Notes: generated from the letters alone by a model not told the origin. Shown: positions 1 to 11,727, numbered from the stretch's first letter. The stretch is 64,000 bases of DNA from Ixodes scapularis (GCF_016920785.2 NW_024609857.1:190291027-190355026); one strand, 5' to 3'. Program-made: numbers and translations.

Positions 1-1437
1 GCGCCCAGTTGTTGCGGATGTGAGGTGGCCATACGCCTCAACTCGTACGATGCGGACCGAGCGCCGTTCGAAAACGCATGCTGTCCCGTTCCCGCCAATG
101 CGGTGTGGTAGTGGTTCCCAAGCCGGCCCGGCGTGTGAAGTCGCTCCAATTCACCGGTTTCTGATAGTAAAACTCGAATCTCGACGTGTTCCGCGGGCAT
201 AGCGTCGTCTCCGGCGAAGCTTTCACGTAGTGGTGGGCGTTGCGACTTGCTTTGGGCCTTCTTTTCCTCGCCGGAGCGTTTGTTTTGGAAGGCTAAGCCT
301 AACGGCCTTCCGACGTCCATGTTTTCGGGCAGCAGCAACCGCACGCTTTGAAGCTGCTGCCTTGCTGGCACGGCCGCTCGCAGGTACGAGCGCCGAAGGG
401 AGTTTTGTGCGCAATTACGCTAATCGGGTGTCCCGGGCGTCGACGAGAGCGCGTCGACGTAGAATGATGAGCTGCCGGCGGCTCTGGGTTCGTTTCGGGC
501 TTTGTTGGGGGCCGAATCGTCCAAAAAATGCGTGATGTTGCCGTCAATCGCCGGCTCTTTCGGCAGGGGGTGTGAGACCGCGCCGGGAAGAGCAGCTCGG
601 CTCTCCGTGCGGTACCTGACGATTACCCCCCTCATTCCTTGCCGCGATGTCTTTTTGTCTTTGGACTCCATTGCTCGTGCTTTCAAATAGCTGCTGTGAG
701 GCCGACGTTGTCGTGCGGCGAACCAGTTATTCTTATGCATGCTAACGAGTTCTAATTTCCTCGCTTTCGCTAAGAGGCCGGTCATTCAGGCTCGCGGATT
801 GGCCATCAGTGGTGCCTCTATCGCTGCGGTTAAGGTACACGAACTAAAGTTTTGTTTTTATGCGTTTCAGACTCCTAAAGCCCTACAGGTTCCACGGTAA
901 ACTGTTTAGCATGGCCAACATGGCTGCAAGCACCTGTGGCCGTAGGATAAGAATTTTACTATTACCTCTATGCTTGGGTGTTTTCCTGGGGATGAGATAT
1001 TTTTTGCGAGTCATGATTCACGCTCATTTCGGCAAATCTGAGTAGCTAGGGGCACAAGAGGTACTTATCAGCACTGTGCTGTTGGCATACAAAGCTTACT
1101 AAGCTGTGGCAATTTTTCTTTGCCGTGTATGGCTGTTTTCTAATGCAGAAAACCTCCTTTTTTTATTTGTCAGTGGTGTTATGCCCATGAGGCTGTTACA
1201 CACAAATTATGTAGCTCTTCTATATCATAAAAATAAAAGTGCACCATGCTGGTTGAAAAAAGTTAGTGAAGAATTTTATTTGGCAAAGTGTTCAAGTCTA
1301 GATAACTATATTCATATCTGGACTTACATTTTCTTCTTATTTGCAAATTTATTAATCAATCCTGAAGGTTGATTTACAGCTGGGCATGAGTTTTCCAACA
1401 ATATCTTAGTAACAAGAGCTTGCACATCTGCAATTTC
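1..1437. other. No identifiable gene; probably an upstream SET intron or flank
   Basis: I searched both strands for the missing N-terminal part of SET (dimerisation helix and the residues before FVNHPQ) and did not find it, so those exons lie further left. Bases 1-800 are CpG-rich and hold a 121-codon open frame on the minus strand (420-785) with no domain I recognise. From about 850 the sequence turns AT-rich with no convincing coding signal. Confidence 0.35.
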
Positions 1438-1664
1438 TAGCCGCCTCGGTGGCTCCGAGGCGAGAGCGTCGGCCTACGGATGTGGCGGGTTCGAATCCCG
1501 GCCGAGGTGCCCGCAATCTGACGGAGGTTTATTGCGCAGAAGACGCCGTGGTAACCAAGCTTTTGGTTGCACGTCAAAAGATCCCCAGGTGGTCCAAATT
1601 AATCCTCAGTCCTCCGCTGGGGCGTGTCAGATGCCCGTCATTTGGCACGTAAAACCCCCAAATT
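1438..1664 (+). repeat. tRNA-derived SINE, tick type
   Basis: The 5' part is tRNA-like, with an A-box-like TGGCTCCGAGG near 1449 and a consensus B box GGTTCGAATCC near 1489. The body has the phrases of a common tick SINE, CCCAGGTGGTCC near 1582 and GGCACGTAAAACCCCC near 1644. It may belong to the family published as Ruka, but that name is from memory and was not checked. It is non-coding, and the end positions are approximate. Confidence 0.75.
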
Positions 1665-1946
1665 CGATCTGTAATTTCTAACGTTGCTATTTTGTTTTCG
1701 GGCTAAATGTAGCCATTTTTAAACTTCCAAGCTGTTCTAAAAGTGTACTGCTATGGTCTGTTCATCACTACATCGACAGGACTGTGGAAGGGACATGCTC
1801 GTTAGACCAGTCGAAGGTCTGCCTTGCAGAGAGCGGCGAGGCGAAGAAAGGCCGGTGACTGATAGGCCCGGCGAGCATGTCGCTGCCAGCTGAGTGGTGA
1901 ACCTTGCACTGCTTCTCTGGTTGGCCCTTGACCCATGGGTGTCCAG

Positions 1947-2136
1947 TTTGTGAACCACCCCCAGATCTCGGCCATTCTGGACGAGGAGGAAGAGGAGAGC
2001 TTACACTTCCTCTCCAAGCTGGAGGTGGAGGAATTTGAGGACATCAAGTCTGGCTACAGGATCAAGTTCTACTTTGACGACAACCCTTACTTCGAGAATG
2101 ACGTGCTCATCAAGGAGTTCCATCTCGGCTCCTCCG
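1947..2136 (+). CDS. SET: SET / TAF-I (PP2A inhibitor 2, histone chaperone), internal exon A
   Basis: SET is a nuclear NAP-family histone chaperone, the core of the INHAT complex and an inhibitor of protein phosphatase 2A. This exon encodes 63 codons plus one base, beginning FVNHPQISAIL and including EFEDIKSGYRI and FYFDDNPYFEN, diagnostic of the NAP-fold 'earmuff' domain. An in-frame ATG at 1935 is not the start: it lies in the intron just before the acceptor GTGTCCAG/TTT (phase 0). The donor is CCG/GTGAGT. About 90-100 N-terminal residues (dimerisation helix) are missing from the window, so the gene is 5'-partial here. The five exons encode about 177 residues. No inactivating change was seen. 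Confidence 0.93.
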
Positions 2137-2369
2137 GTGAGTTCCCTGCACCGCTTTCCGCGACGGGGGTACCACGTGGCCTACTGCCGTTGTAGCTACA
2201 TGCTGGTGGAAATGGCAGTTCTGATTACCTCTCCTTGAAGTGCGTCATCCGATCGAGCTTGTACAGCCTGCTTAGCGGACGCGAGATAGGCCCAGCACCG
2301 GGAGGTTAATGGCTGCTATGGCAACCGAGGTCCACGTGTTGCGGTAGAACACATTCGTTATGAAGTTAA

Positions 2370-3034
2370 AGGGGCACTGACACATCAAAATCTTATTATT
2401 ATTATTTTTTTTTATTATTATCTGAAACAATTCAAAATGATGCCGGGACATTAGCCTCAAAATTCGAAAATTAGGAACTGTATTTGTGAAGTAAAAAAAC
2501 ACTTTCCAAATGCCGAATTTGAAGTTCTCGTGTGATCCGTGCAGGTGCGTTGACGTCAAATATTGCGGAGTCCTGAGTGTCCACTTTCTTTCACAACTCC
2601 ACGCTGTTGCCATCGTGACCCAAAGCGAGGAGGAAAGGAGCGGACCGGTTTAGAGCGGTGTCGCCTGTTTTCCGTGGGAGGATACAAATCCAGGAGGCGG
2701 CACCACTACGGACTCTGATTTTTTGGTATTTCAAAAAGAAAGGCCGTAGTGCGTTCGCAATTGCGTTGAAAGATTTTCTTTTTGCGATGCCCGTTATTAA
2801 ATGTTATAAAATAAAAAATGTCGCCTACAAAGCTTCTAAATTACATGACTTTTGACGACATGAATCAAAAGAAGCGAGGAAACGAAAAGTAGGAGAGGAG
2901 AACAACAAAAATAAAAAGGCGCGCGCGTAAAAAAATTTTTTTTTTTGTGATGTTTTTTTTTTTTGGTATCTGAGTACAACTAGCATCATTTTAGACAATA
3001 AAAAAAATATGACCCTTGGGGTGTCAGTGCCCCT
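2370..3034. mobile_element. MITE, family A copy 1 (TTAA target)
   Basis: The element opens AGGGGCACTGACAC and closes with the exact complement GTGTCAGTGCCCCT, between TTAA at 2366-2369 and 3035-3038. The inverted similarity extends inward, with matching blocks near CATCAAAATC and near the right-hand GACAATAAAAAA. It has no coding capacity and lies in the SET intron after exon A. A second copy is at 5405-6107. A TTAA target fits piggyBac or Kolobok; the mobilising superfamily is inferred only. Confidence 0.85.
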
Positions 3035-3129
3035 TTAAATCCTAATGTCTGAAGTGCATTAAGGGTTAGTTTGAAGGTTGACCTGTATTGTTTCCCATGC
3101 GGGTGAAGTGAGCAATTTGTATGGTGCAG

Positions 3130-3308
3130 GGGACCCGGCCTCCCAGTCTACACCCATCAAGTGGAAGGAGGACATGGACCTGACAAAGCGGCACAAGCAG
3201 CGGCAGTCGCAGATGAAGAGCAGCCGCAAGAGGGCCCACGAGCAGCCCAGGACCTTCTTCAACTGGTTCACAGACCACGGGGACGCCTCCGCCGACGACA
3301 TCGCCGAG
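3130..3308 (+). CDS. SET: SET / TAF-I, internal exon B
   Basis: This exon completes a split glycine codon from the previous exon and then encodes 59 codons, starting DPASQSTPIKWKEDMDLTKR and ending FFNWFTDHGDASADDIAE. IKWK, the lysine/arginine-rich stretch and FFNWFTDH are conserved landmarks of the SET core. The acceptor is GGTGCAG/GG and the donor GAG/GTGGGT, leaving phase 0. Confidence 0.93.
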
Positions 3309-4671
3309 GTGGGTGGGATTGGATTGCTCTGGTGGCTACTCCATTAGCACATGCCGCTCACATCTGACTGGGGCTCGGACGATAGTACCCTAGCAGACTA
3401 GGCTTGTGCATTACGGGTGGATGCTGACGGCTGTACAACAGGCAGTAGCTTGCACCACCTAACCTAGAAACCAAAACGAACCAAAACTGATTCCTTCTCT
3501 TGCCCTTCTGAGCCAATTTTTTTCCCCTCAGTCTTTTTGTAACTATCACCAGGCAGTGTGGGATATTGCCAGGATGACCTTTGGGGAATAGGGCAAGAAA
3601 ACTACATACCCCTTCCCCTTCAGAAGCTAACAAATGCAGGTATCTCCATGTCTGAGCGCAAACCTTTATTCAGGCGAAAAAGAAATAAGCCCGTGGCAGA
3701 CGACGCGTAGCCTATACAGTGCTCTGTGCCGACGGCGTATTGCGTCAAAATGGCGGTTGTCCCCCTTTGCTCCCTTATTCCTCTCTCGCTCCTTCGGTGC
3801 TCTCCTCCCTTTCCTTCACTCTTCTCTTCAGCGCCTTTGTCGCCACACCCACTGGCCAGACTCTCCCAATATACGGCTCTGGGTGACACCACCTACATTG
3901 GGAAGTAGAACAGGCAAAGGAAAATGGCAAAAGCCGAGGTGCAAGAACTTCTTAGCATAAACCAAAAAAATCAAGGAAAAGCTGCAGTAGCTCTGCAACA
4001 AAGAATTTTTGCAGTGCATTTAAAAAGTTGTCATAAATTTACTAGATAGAGTATTGGAAAGGCCTTTGAGAATAACTTTACATGGGCTTAAAAGTCACTG
4101 AAAGCTCGGTAAATTTTTTTTCTGTGAAGCCTGCACAACCCATGGTCTGTAAAGTGTGCAAGACACCTCTGGAGCTGTTGTAGGATTCCATCGTCACTTA
4201 CTCAAACTAACAATAATTTTGTGTTTTGAATATGAATTTCTTGGGTTTTTGGCGTGAGATCGTTTAGTGAATCCCGGCCTCTGATTACCACGTAACGGCT
4301 GGTTGGAGTTTGTTTTTGTGTGTGTTTTCTGGCGTTTAGTTACATCCTCGGGGAAAACGAATCATACTTCATATTCTCAGGATAGAAATAGCCTTAAATT
4401 CATATCTAATGTTTCTTTTTTTTTCAAGAACCTTTTAACTTTGTTTTTAAGGAAGCATGTAATCTACCCTTGTTTCGTAAGCAGTAATGTGTCGAGATTT
4501 ACCTTCAGGATAGTTGCGAGGATGGCGTGATTGATGCAGAGTGCCAGCTGACTTTCTTCGTCCTCTACTCCTTGCTGGAGAGGTTTGTGTTCTTGTTAAT
4601 GGACTGGTGATAACCTGGATTGTGCCTTGGCTGACGGCTGTAGAAGCACTGGGACATTACAAATAGATTGT

Positions 4672-4743
4672 TTTTTTTTATTTAAATGTGTTCAAACTGG
4701 GTTACAGTTTTTTTTATTTAAATGTGTTCAAACTGGGTTACAG
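4672..4743 (+). repeat. 36-bp tandem duplication
   Basis: A T-run followed by ATTTAAATGTGTTCAAACTG and GGTTACAG occurs twice back to back (4672-4707 and 4708-4743) with no difference beyond the T-run. It lies in the SET intron, and its near identity suggests a recent local duplication. Confidence 0.85.
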
Positions 4744-4874
4744 ATTTTATGAGGTGCAACATTCATGTGCCCCATTCCTTGCATTCTTCTCCCTGTTGTG
4801 CTTTTACCACTGCAAAAGCTACGCCTGCCTTTCTCCATGTTTCACCACTCATATTCAGCCAATTTCGGTTTAAA

Positions 4875-5045
4875 AGACTGTTGCACTTCTGGTGTGCCTC
4901 CTTGCAACTGCACTCTGTGGCAGGGTGGTCTTGTGCCCTGGTCCAATTTTTGTGTTGCATACAAAAAAGGGTGTTGCGCAGTCTTCCCTCTTTTGCTGGC
5001 ACTGGCTGTGGAATCAGTGTTGCATTCATAAAGACTGCTACATTT
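4875..5045 (+). repeat. Dispersed repeat, copy 1
   Basis: This stretch shares TTGCAACTGCACTCTGTG, CCTGGTCCAATTTTT and TGTTGCATA, in the same order, with 12220-12360 in the next SET intron. Both end near a CTGCTACATT. It is a diverged interspersed repeat of unknown class with no open frame of note. Confidence 0.55.
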
Positions 5046-5404
5046 GTACCTCCATTCTTTTTCAACGGGTGTGTGCAGTCGGAACTGGTACTTACTTAGT
5101 AAACCCTGGAGTGAAGAAGGGATGGACAAGCAGTCTTCAAGCTTTTGAGTTTGTCCGTCCCCCTTTGCTCGAGCGTCTGCTACGCTAGTCTTCAACCAGC
5201 TCGCCCACATTCCTTCTTCGTTTTTATAAGGAACTGGGACTAATTTTTTGCATTCTGATGTAATAGTTTCTTCTTTTTTTTTTTGAGCTTAACATATTTG
5301 TTTAAACTAATTAATGAAAGCTACATTTATGTGGTTTGTAGAGATGAGTTATACGGCCAAGGGGATATATATATATATATGTGTGGGGGGGGGGCTAATC
5401 TTAA

Positions 5405-6107
5405 AGGGGCACTGACACATTAAAATTATATATTTTTTTTATTATCTGAAACGGTTGAAGACGATGCCTGGACATTACCCTCAAAATACGAAATTTAAGA
5501 ATATAGTATTTGGGAATTAAAAAAAAAAAAAAACAATTTCCAAATGCCGATTTTGAAGTTCCCACGCGATCCGCGCCAGTGCATTGAGTCAAATTTTGCG
5601 GTCTCCTGCGACTTTACTTTCTTTCGGACCTCCGCTCCACGCTACAAAGCAAAGCGCCGTTGCCACTGCGACCCAAAGCGAGGAGGAGGTGAGCAGGCGG
5701 AATAGAAAGGCGCCGGCGCGGGGAAAAAAAAACTGTTTCTTCCCCGACTCGCCGATCATCCTCTGCTCGAGCGCCGCCAAGTTTTCCAAGGGAGGATTCA
5801 AATCCAGGAAGCGACATCATACCGAACTCTGATTTTTGGTATATTAAAAAGAGGGCCTTAGTGCGTTCGCAGTTGCGTTAAACAAACATTTTACGATTGC
5901 CGTTATTAAATGTTATAAAAATGTCTCCTACAAAGCTTCTAAATTTCCTGATTTTTGACGTCACCGATCGAAAGAAGCAAGGAGGCGCATGCGCACGCAG
6001 AGAAATTTTTTTTCGCGATGCGTTTTTTTTTTTTGCGTGTCTATGACTACACTTGCATAGTTTTAGACAATAAAAAAGAATATGACCTTTGGGGTGTCAG
6101 TGCCCCT
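5405..6107. mobile_element. MITE, family A copy 2 (TTAA target)
   Basis: It has the same AGGGGCACTGACACAT start and GTGTCAGTGCCCCT end as the copy at 2370-3034, between TTAA at 5401-5404 and 6108-6111. Interior landmarks (ATTATCTGAAACGG, a CCAAATGCCGA block, CGTTATTAAATGTTATAAAA) are shared in the same order. It is non-coding and in the same intron region as exon B. Confidence 0.87.
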
Positions 6108-6494
6108 TTAACAATCAGTAGGCTAATTAAGTAAAATTTGTTAATTTTTTAATTGTGGAAAATAGACATTGTTCCTAGTGTGCACTTTCTGAGTGTCATT
6201 GAAATCTAAGGAATCAATAATTTGTTAGAATTACTTTGAGCGTGTGGGAAGCGTACGAGCGTGCAAGGGTACCACGTGTGCACAGCTGGGGCTGTGAAAA
6301 GAAACGAAAAATCACACCAGTGTAGCTTTCACAGTGTCTGTTAAACAAATCTGTTCAGCAAAAAAAAAAAAAATCAATCTTTATATACAGGAGTTTGAAA
6401 CCTTTTTATTAGTTTGGTTACATGCCTGATGAATCGGAAGCTTTTGTGGAGGAACATGTTTGCTGTCACATTGAACGGACAGTGTAATGCAGCC

Positions 6495-6620
6495 GAATTC
6501 CAGTGGATGATACGGATTCTGGGAAGGTTTCAGTTAATCTTCAGTCTGCTGCTGGAGTGTTTCAAGTGCCCTCATATTGGTCAGGGGCTAAGCCGTGGCC
6601 GTAAAGTCTCGCATCATGCA
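6495..6620 (+). repeat. Old, diverged copy of the tick SINE body
   Basis: The string GTTAATCTTCAGTCTGCTGC followed by TGGAGTGTTTCAAGTGCCC aligns with the body of the SINE at 1438-1664 (AATTAATCCTCAGTCCTCCG and the following bases). The tRNA-like head is not visible. A heavily mutated fragment. Confidence 0.5.
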
Positions 6621-6752
6621 GACAGAAGCAACCGGGTGAACTAGTGTGAGGCAAATGTTGGTAGTAGTAGTGTCTCTACGATCCAGCACAGACTAAGCGA
6701 GCTGCACTGAGTAGGTGTCGTGGGTCGTCAACCCGTGCTCGCTTTCCCTCAG

Positions 6753-6847
6753 GTGATCAAGGACGACATGTGGCCCAACCCCCTGCAGTACTTCTTGGTG
6801 CCAGACATCGAGGTGGAAAATGGGCTCGAGGGGGATGAGGACGAAAG
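6753..6847 (+). CDS. SET: SET / TAF-I, internal exon C
   Basis: Encodes VIKDDMWPNPLQYFLVPDIE and then the first acidic residues (ENGLEGDEDE), 31 codons plus two bases. IKDDxWPNPLQYFLVPD is the most conserved motif at the end of the SET/NAP fold. The acceptor is CTTTCCCTCAG/GTG, and the donor AAAG/GTGAGG leaves two bases of a split codon. Confidence 0.93.
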
Positions 6848-7030
6848 GTGAGGTCACATTTCGCAACGGGCAGGGAAAACGGAGACCTAGTCCGGACGTA
6901 TCTTTGGGTTTTTTAATTTAATCAATCTTGCACTCCAAAGGAGCTGCTACAATGGGCCTTTTTGAACAAAAATAACAAACAACAAACACACCTTGTCGTA
7001 AAACTTTTGTCACCGTCTTCGGTGTTCTTA

Positions 7031-7459
7031 AAGGGATGGTGAACCAAAATTTGGATTTAAAAAAAAACAATGCTGGAGATGTAGGCGGGACGCTATCCCT
7101 ACAACACTACTAGTAAGGCGATATCTCGAATGGACGGTCGTATTTTTAGAAAAAGAAGTCGAGATTAAACCAGGCCGACGAGGCGCGCGACGTCAAGATA
7201 CCTAGTTTCCTCCTCGCTTTGCTTCGTTTCCTCAAGGCCGCGAGGCGGAGTAGACGCGAGGCCGTTCCCTCTCTTTCTCGGAGAAACATGATGTCAACAT
7301 TCCTGCCAAATGTGCCTCTCTTTTTTTTTTTTTTTTTTTTTAAAATACGGTTATCCGTTTGAGATATCGCTGTGTGAGTGATGTTTTGGTGTTTGTAGCA
7401 TCCCGTTACACGCTTTTGCCGCGTGTTTTGGGGAATCCAGATTTCGGTTCAGCATCCCT
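7031..7459. mobile_element. MITE with long inverted repeats
   Basis: The left end AGGGATGGTGAACCAAAAT pairs with the right end ATTTCGGTTCAGCATCCCT (three mismatches). The inverted similarity continues through GCGATATCTCGAATGG and its partner GTTTGAGATATCGC, giving arms of roughly 110 bases. The flanks are TTA/TAA-like, so a TA or TTAA target is likely but not resolved. It is non-coding and lies in the intron after SET exon C. Confidence 0.75.
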
Positions 7460-8234
7460 ATAAAGCACAGCTGGTTGAATGTTTGAGGAAATCTGGACCG
7501 TCTCTGCAGGGGTTAGAAAGCAGAAGCGCATTTTTTTACTCGAACAGGCTAACGCATGAAGCTTGAGGGGACGTGCAGGTCGAAAAGTCCAAGTTTATTC
7601 GGGAAATCATTGATTTTTTGCTTTTGCTCGATTTATGTTCCTCAAACGTCCTAATTCTATGAGTAAAAAAAAATCAAACAATGTATGCCCCCAAAGTTGG
7701 GAAAATGTCTGACTCGCGTTGCTTGAAAAATTGCAAGTTTACACAAATATCTGCCACCTATTGCTCAGGGCAGCAGAAGGTTCTATGTATCTCAGATTAA
7801 ATTTGCGATGGACAACACTAAAAAGCATGATTTTTGCATTTGGAATTCCCAATGCTAGTGCGGGTTTCAAGAAGGGCAGCGCAAACGCAGGCGGAGGGAT
7901 GTTTACTGGCGGCCTGCAAAGCCTAACCACGGTAACGGCGACTATCCTTCCACAGTTGATGCTTTCTTCGCGTTTGTTGGCACTACGAAGAAGACCCAGA
8001 AAAGTCAAATTCTGTGCTGCTTGCTTCATTTCAATCAAATTTGCAGTGGAGTTTATTTGAGTGGCAACTCCATCCCTGCCAAATTTCATTGTCCCATGTC
8101 CAGTGATGTGGTTGCTGCGCCAAACTGCTGAATCTGCTACATCCTGCTACATTTTGCCGAAACGTGGGTAATCTGTGCCAAGCCTGTGCCAAAGGACCAA
8201 TTTCGGTCGCGGTCCTTTATAACGAGTTTCTACT

Positions 8235-8365
8235 TTAGCAGGTTCTTTAATTGAGCTATTATTAGTGACCTTAGAACACATTGAAGTTAAATGCTCAATT
8301 TGTGGTCACCTACAAATAAAGCAAAAGTTCAGTTCAAATTTTCCTACACCTAAATTGAAAAATCT
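8235..8365 (+). repeat. Diverged dispersed repeat, copy 1 of 2
   Basis: TTGAGCTATTATTAGTG, CATTGAAGTTAA and a TTCAGTT block recur in order at about 11728-11850 in the same intron. The class is unknown and the copies are clearly diverged. Confidence 0.5.
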
Positions 8366-8605
8366 GCGGCAGTTTGATAAAACTCTTTTTGTGTAAGGCT
8401 CGTCAAATTACCGGGTGCTGGAGAAAAGCAGCCTTCTGCTTTACGTCCTTATTTCAATCATTTGTTGTTTGTGTTCCTCCAATTGAAGAGCATGTGGGAA
8501 GTGCCTCAGCACGCACCTCGTATCGCTGTGCTGCAGTGTTCTTCCGCAGGAAAAGGCCGTATTGCTGTAACGAATGTCGAATTACCTTTTCGCACGGTGC
8601 GTGTA

Positions 8606-9105
8606 TCACTGGGGAGCGTGCCCACTTGCCTCTTCATCGGAATACTCGTGAACGGTGTCCAAGTACGTCTCGACTTTCGGTCTCTTCTGCGGAGGTCCGA
8701 AGAGGCAGTCGAATTCATGTGGGACATATAGGTAATGCTCGTCGTCGCTGCTACTTGAGCCGCCGCTGGTCGATGAGCTGCTCGAGCAGCTTGACGACCG
8801 ACTATCCTCAAGCAGCAGCAGTGAGGCAAGCAGCACTTTGCGAGCGGCCATTACGAATTCTTCGGAGGCGAAACGCCCAGCGAGGAAGGGAGTCGCGTGC
8901 ATGCGCCGAGGGCTGGCCAGACTTGCTTCCGGTCGAATCTGGCGAAAGCAGTGAAGCGCATTTTCTCAAATATTGAGATCTGGAATGGGGAGCTGATCCA
9001 GAACGACGAGTGGAACGCGTCCGTCTCGATTCCAGTCGCCCTGTGAAATAGGCACGATCCAGAAAGGTCAATCCCAGTGTGCTCCCAAATTACCAGTGGG
9101 ATTTG
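8606..9105 (-). pseudogene. PIF/Harbinger transposase 5' fragment and element end
   Basis: On the minus strand an ATG at 8851 opens a frame reading MAARKVLLASLLLLEDS, then a serine-rich run, then a GPPQKRPKVETYLD segment ending VHEYSDEE. To my knowledge this resembles the N-terminal leader of tick Harbinger (HARBI1-like) transposases. The DDE domain is absent. The sequence upstream of the ATG (8870-9110) is colinear with the Harbinger-derived element at 24668-25278, including GTGAAATAGG near 9044 and a GTGCTCC end followed by GTTAG. A deletion relic in a SET intron. Confidence 0.55.
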
Positions 9106-9365
9106 CCGTTAGTTAAGGTGCCCCAGACGAATCGCTTTAAAGTGCTGAATGATCACCCTGGAGTGACGTCGGCCTTGAACCTTTTACAGCGATAGCTGTT
9201 ATGGGCTCTTCCCATGACTGGGTTCCTCTCACTGATGTTGTAGTCGCTGACGTTGTAGTTGCAGTTGGCATTAAAGGGCATCCATTGTCGATGTTGCCAA
9301 ATCCTTGAAAAAGGATGTCCACCACCCGCGGGATTTTGTTTTTCTTTCTAAATTTGAGTTACCAA

Positions 9366-9373
<8 letters not shown>

Positions 9374-9403
<30 letters not shown>
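9374..9403. repeat. (TA)n microsatellite
   Basis: An uninterrupted TA run of about 15 units lies directly after an A-run. Confidence 0.95.
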
Positions 9404-9408
<5 letters not shown>

Positions 9409-9604
9409 ACAGAATGTTGTAACACTGTCAATACCAAAAACTCGTCCCGGGAAACACTTTCACGCGCTCCAGAACAAAGTAGAAACAAAATGGTCCAATG
9501 TCTATTTTGTTTTTGTAGTATCCAATCACTACTGCACACGCTGTGGGAAAAATGTCTTTAACAAAATGGTGTACCACTGTCAATGCCAAGAGCTTGTGCT
9601 ACGA

Positions 9605-9933
9605 CAGGGGTGGCCAAGCTGCGGCTCTTCACGTGTTAAAGTGCGGCTTCGCGGGAAGTGCCCCCCCCCCCCCCTCCCGGTCACACGAGTAGTTCCCCCA
9701 AAAGAGAAATGGAACCCGTTTTAAATCGAAAGACAGGTTGAAATTTGGCAGTCTTGTGCTACTGCTACTTTACGCACAGTTGGACTGCGTTTGACTCGGA
9801 TAGATTAAAAGTACTTCGAGTTTCGTTTACGGCTCTGGACAAGTTTGCCCCCCCCCCCTTCCCCTGCGGCGGCTCTTGGAAGTTTTGTGGTCTTGTTTTC
9901 GGCTCTTAGGCCTGGTTAGCCTGGCCACCCCTG
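9605..9933. mobile_element. hAT-type MITE (329 bp)
   Basis: The ends are CAGGGGTGGCCAAGC and the inverted GCCTGGCCACCCCTG. Flanking 8-mers TGCTACGA (9597-9604) and TGCTATGA (9934-9941) differ at one base, an 8-bp hAT-type duplication. The interior has GCGGCTCTT repeats near both ends and two long C-runs. It inserted into one member of a diverged local duplication (compare about 9410-9520 with 9560-10010). Confidence 0.85.
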
Positions 9934-10161
9934 TGCTATGAGATGCGCGCTCCGAAACAAAAGCGTTCAAAACAAAATTGTCATATGTCTATTTTTGTTC
10001 CAAACGCTTAGGATAACACACCCCACAATGCGTGAAGATGCCCATCAACTTCGCTGTGACTTGGATTATACATTAACGGAGCTGTTAAGGGCTAGGTTCC
10101 CCAGGATCGTGTCCATGTATGTCGACACAAACCTACCTGGACAGCTACCGCCATCTATAAG

Positions 10162-11491
10162 TAGGGTGTGTACTTTCCGGTGTTTATTTGTGAGAAAAAT
10201 CGGCGGATGTTTTTCGGTGTTTATTTATTTTCGAAACACCGGTGTATTTCGGTGGAAAGTCTCACGACGAGGCTAAAATCGGTGATTATCGGTGGAAACA
10301 AATGCGATTGATCACAGACAGAGAGTTTCAATTTTATTTCCATATTTCATACAGTTCTCGAGGAAGCATACGTTTCTCACACTTGGTTATTATAGTAGAT
10401 GCAAACATACTTCGAGAGGCTTGCATCCGTCATGGCAGTACGTTCCTTGCGGTTCACAACCCGCAATTTTGAAAACGCACGCTCCACATTTGCGCTGAAC
10501 ACAGGAAATCCCAAAATGTCCAGCGAGGCTTGGGACAGTAGTGGCCAGTCAGGTAAATGAAGTTTCCAAAATAACACTGGATCAACGGTGCTGGTCACAG
10601 CATACTGGCGGTAACAAAGAAACTCTGATTTGAGGTCACTCAGCTAGCTCTCGTCTCGGAGGACCAGCCGATAGATACTTTCATAAGGCACAAATCCCTC
10701 TGGCAGCTCCGCGTTTATGCACGGATTAACAACTGACACGCGGAACCAGAACGACGATTCATCCATGAAATCTGTAGTGTAGTCATCCTGAGCTTTCCGC
10801 TTGCTTCCCATCCCGGTGGCTTTCTACACCGCGTGACGACGAAGGGAAGCGCGTCCGTCCCGCAGACGCAGGACGGACGCGCCTTCTCAAACACGTCTGC
10901 AAATTTTTTTTTACATAACGGTCCTTTTATAACAGCGAAAAACCCTCCCGCCAACAAAGCCCTTTTTCCGTTTCCCCAAAAGCCCATGGAAACTAAACAG
11001 ATAACAAGGAACGCATCTCAGTTCTGAAAGGTCAGTAGCCCTGTACTACACGGATGTTGGCAGTGTCTTCCAGGAACCACAGCAACCTCTGAATACATGG
11101 CTTGCACCGACATTACTTGGCCAGACAAAATGGGGAAAGGGCACGTGAGAGCGTACCCTCCACTGCGTTAATTTTTCCACAAAAGGGGGCCATGGGCGAC
11201 ACAATGGGGGAAAGGCGAGTGAGAGCTTAGCTTCCACTGCGTTAACTAGACCCTTTTGACCCCCAGAAAGGAGGGCGGAATGCAGGATCCACGAGATAAC
11301 ACGTTGGACGAACCTCTACGGGGAAAGGGTTTCGCTAGGTCGGAAAAGTGCAACGACCGGTGTTTTTCGGTTTTAACCAGGGCGAAAATATCCACCCACC
11401 GGTGTTTTTCGGTTTTAACCGATATTGTATTTTCGTCACCGACGGATGTTTATCGGTGTTTTTCGGTTAAAACCGGAAAATACACACCCTA
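10162..11491. mobile_element. hAT transposon, internally deleted (1330 bp)
   Basis: The left end TAGGGTGTGTACTTTCCGG and right end CCGGAAAATACACACCCTA are inverted repeats, flanked by perfect 8-bp duplications TCTATAAG (10154-10161 and 11492-11499). Both subterminal regions repeat a CCGGTGTTTTTCGG-like word several times, a common hAT layout for transposase binding. The interior keeps a piece of transposase on the minus strand (10377-10810). It lies in the SET intron between exons C and D. Confidence 0.93.
10377..10810 (-). pseudogene. hAT transposase C-terminal fragment
   Basis: The minus-strand reading gives a segment with DFMDESSFWFRVSVVNPCIN and then the hAT C-terminal dimerisation signature: FWKLHLPDWPLL, SQASLDILGFPVFSANVERA, FSKLRVVNRKERTAM. 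One in-frame TAG interrupts it at 10644-10646. The RNase H-like catalytic region and BED zinc finger are missing. It is bounded by the hAT ends described for the 10162-11491 element, so this is the element's own decayed gene and not a domesticated one. Confidence 0.85.
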
Positions 11492-11727
11492 TCTATAAGC
11501 GACGGCAAGCACACAACCAGTATGGTTTCCGCCGTCGCTCGTAGGTGGCGGCAGCCTTTCCAGTTATCATAGAAGAATGGATAGTTGGGCGCGTCATCGT
11601 GGGAAACAGCGCGAAAAACAAATGGCGAAGAAGCACACAGTGTATCGAGTACAGCTCCGCTGGTCTTCCTTTTTCACGAGAGTGGAAAGACTGAAAGATT
11701 TTTTTGTTTTCGGCTTACGCACGAAGC

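Noticed and set aside
420..785. A minus-strand gene of 121 codons
   Set aside because: No domain, no splice context, CpG-rich DNA where open frames arise easily.
1935..1946. ATG at 1935 as the SET start codon
   Set aside because: It lies in the intron before a good acceptor at 1946, and SET proteins have about 90-100 residues before FVNHPQ.
8374..8976. A 200-codon + strand gene
   Set aside because: It is the antisense shadow of the Harbinger leader on the minus strand; no domain on +.
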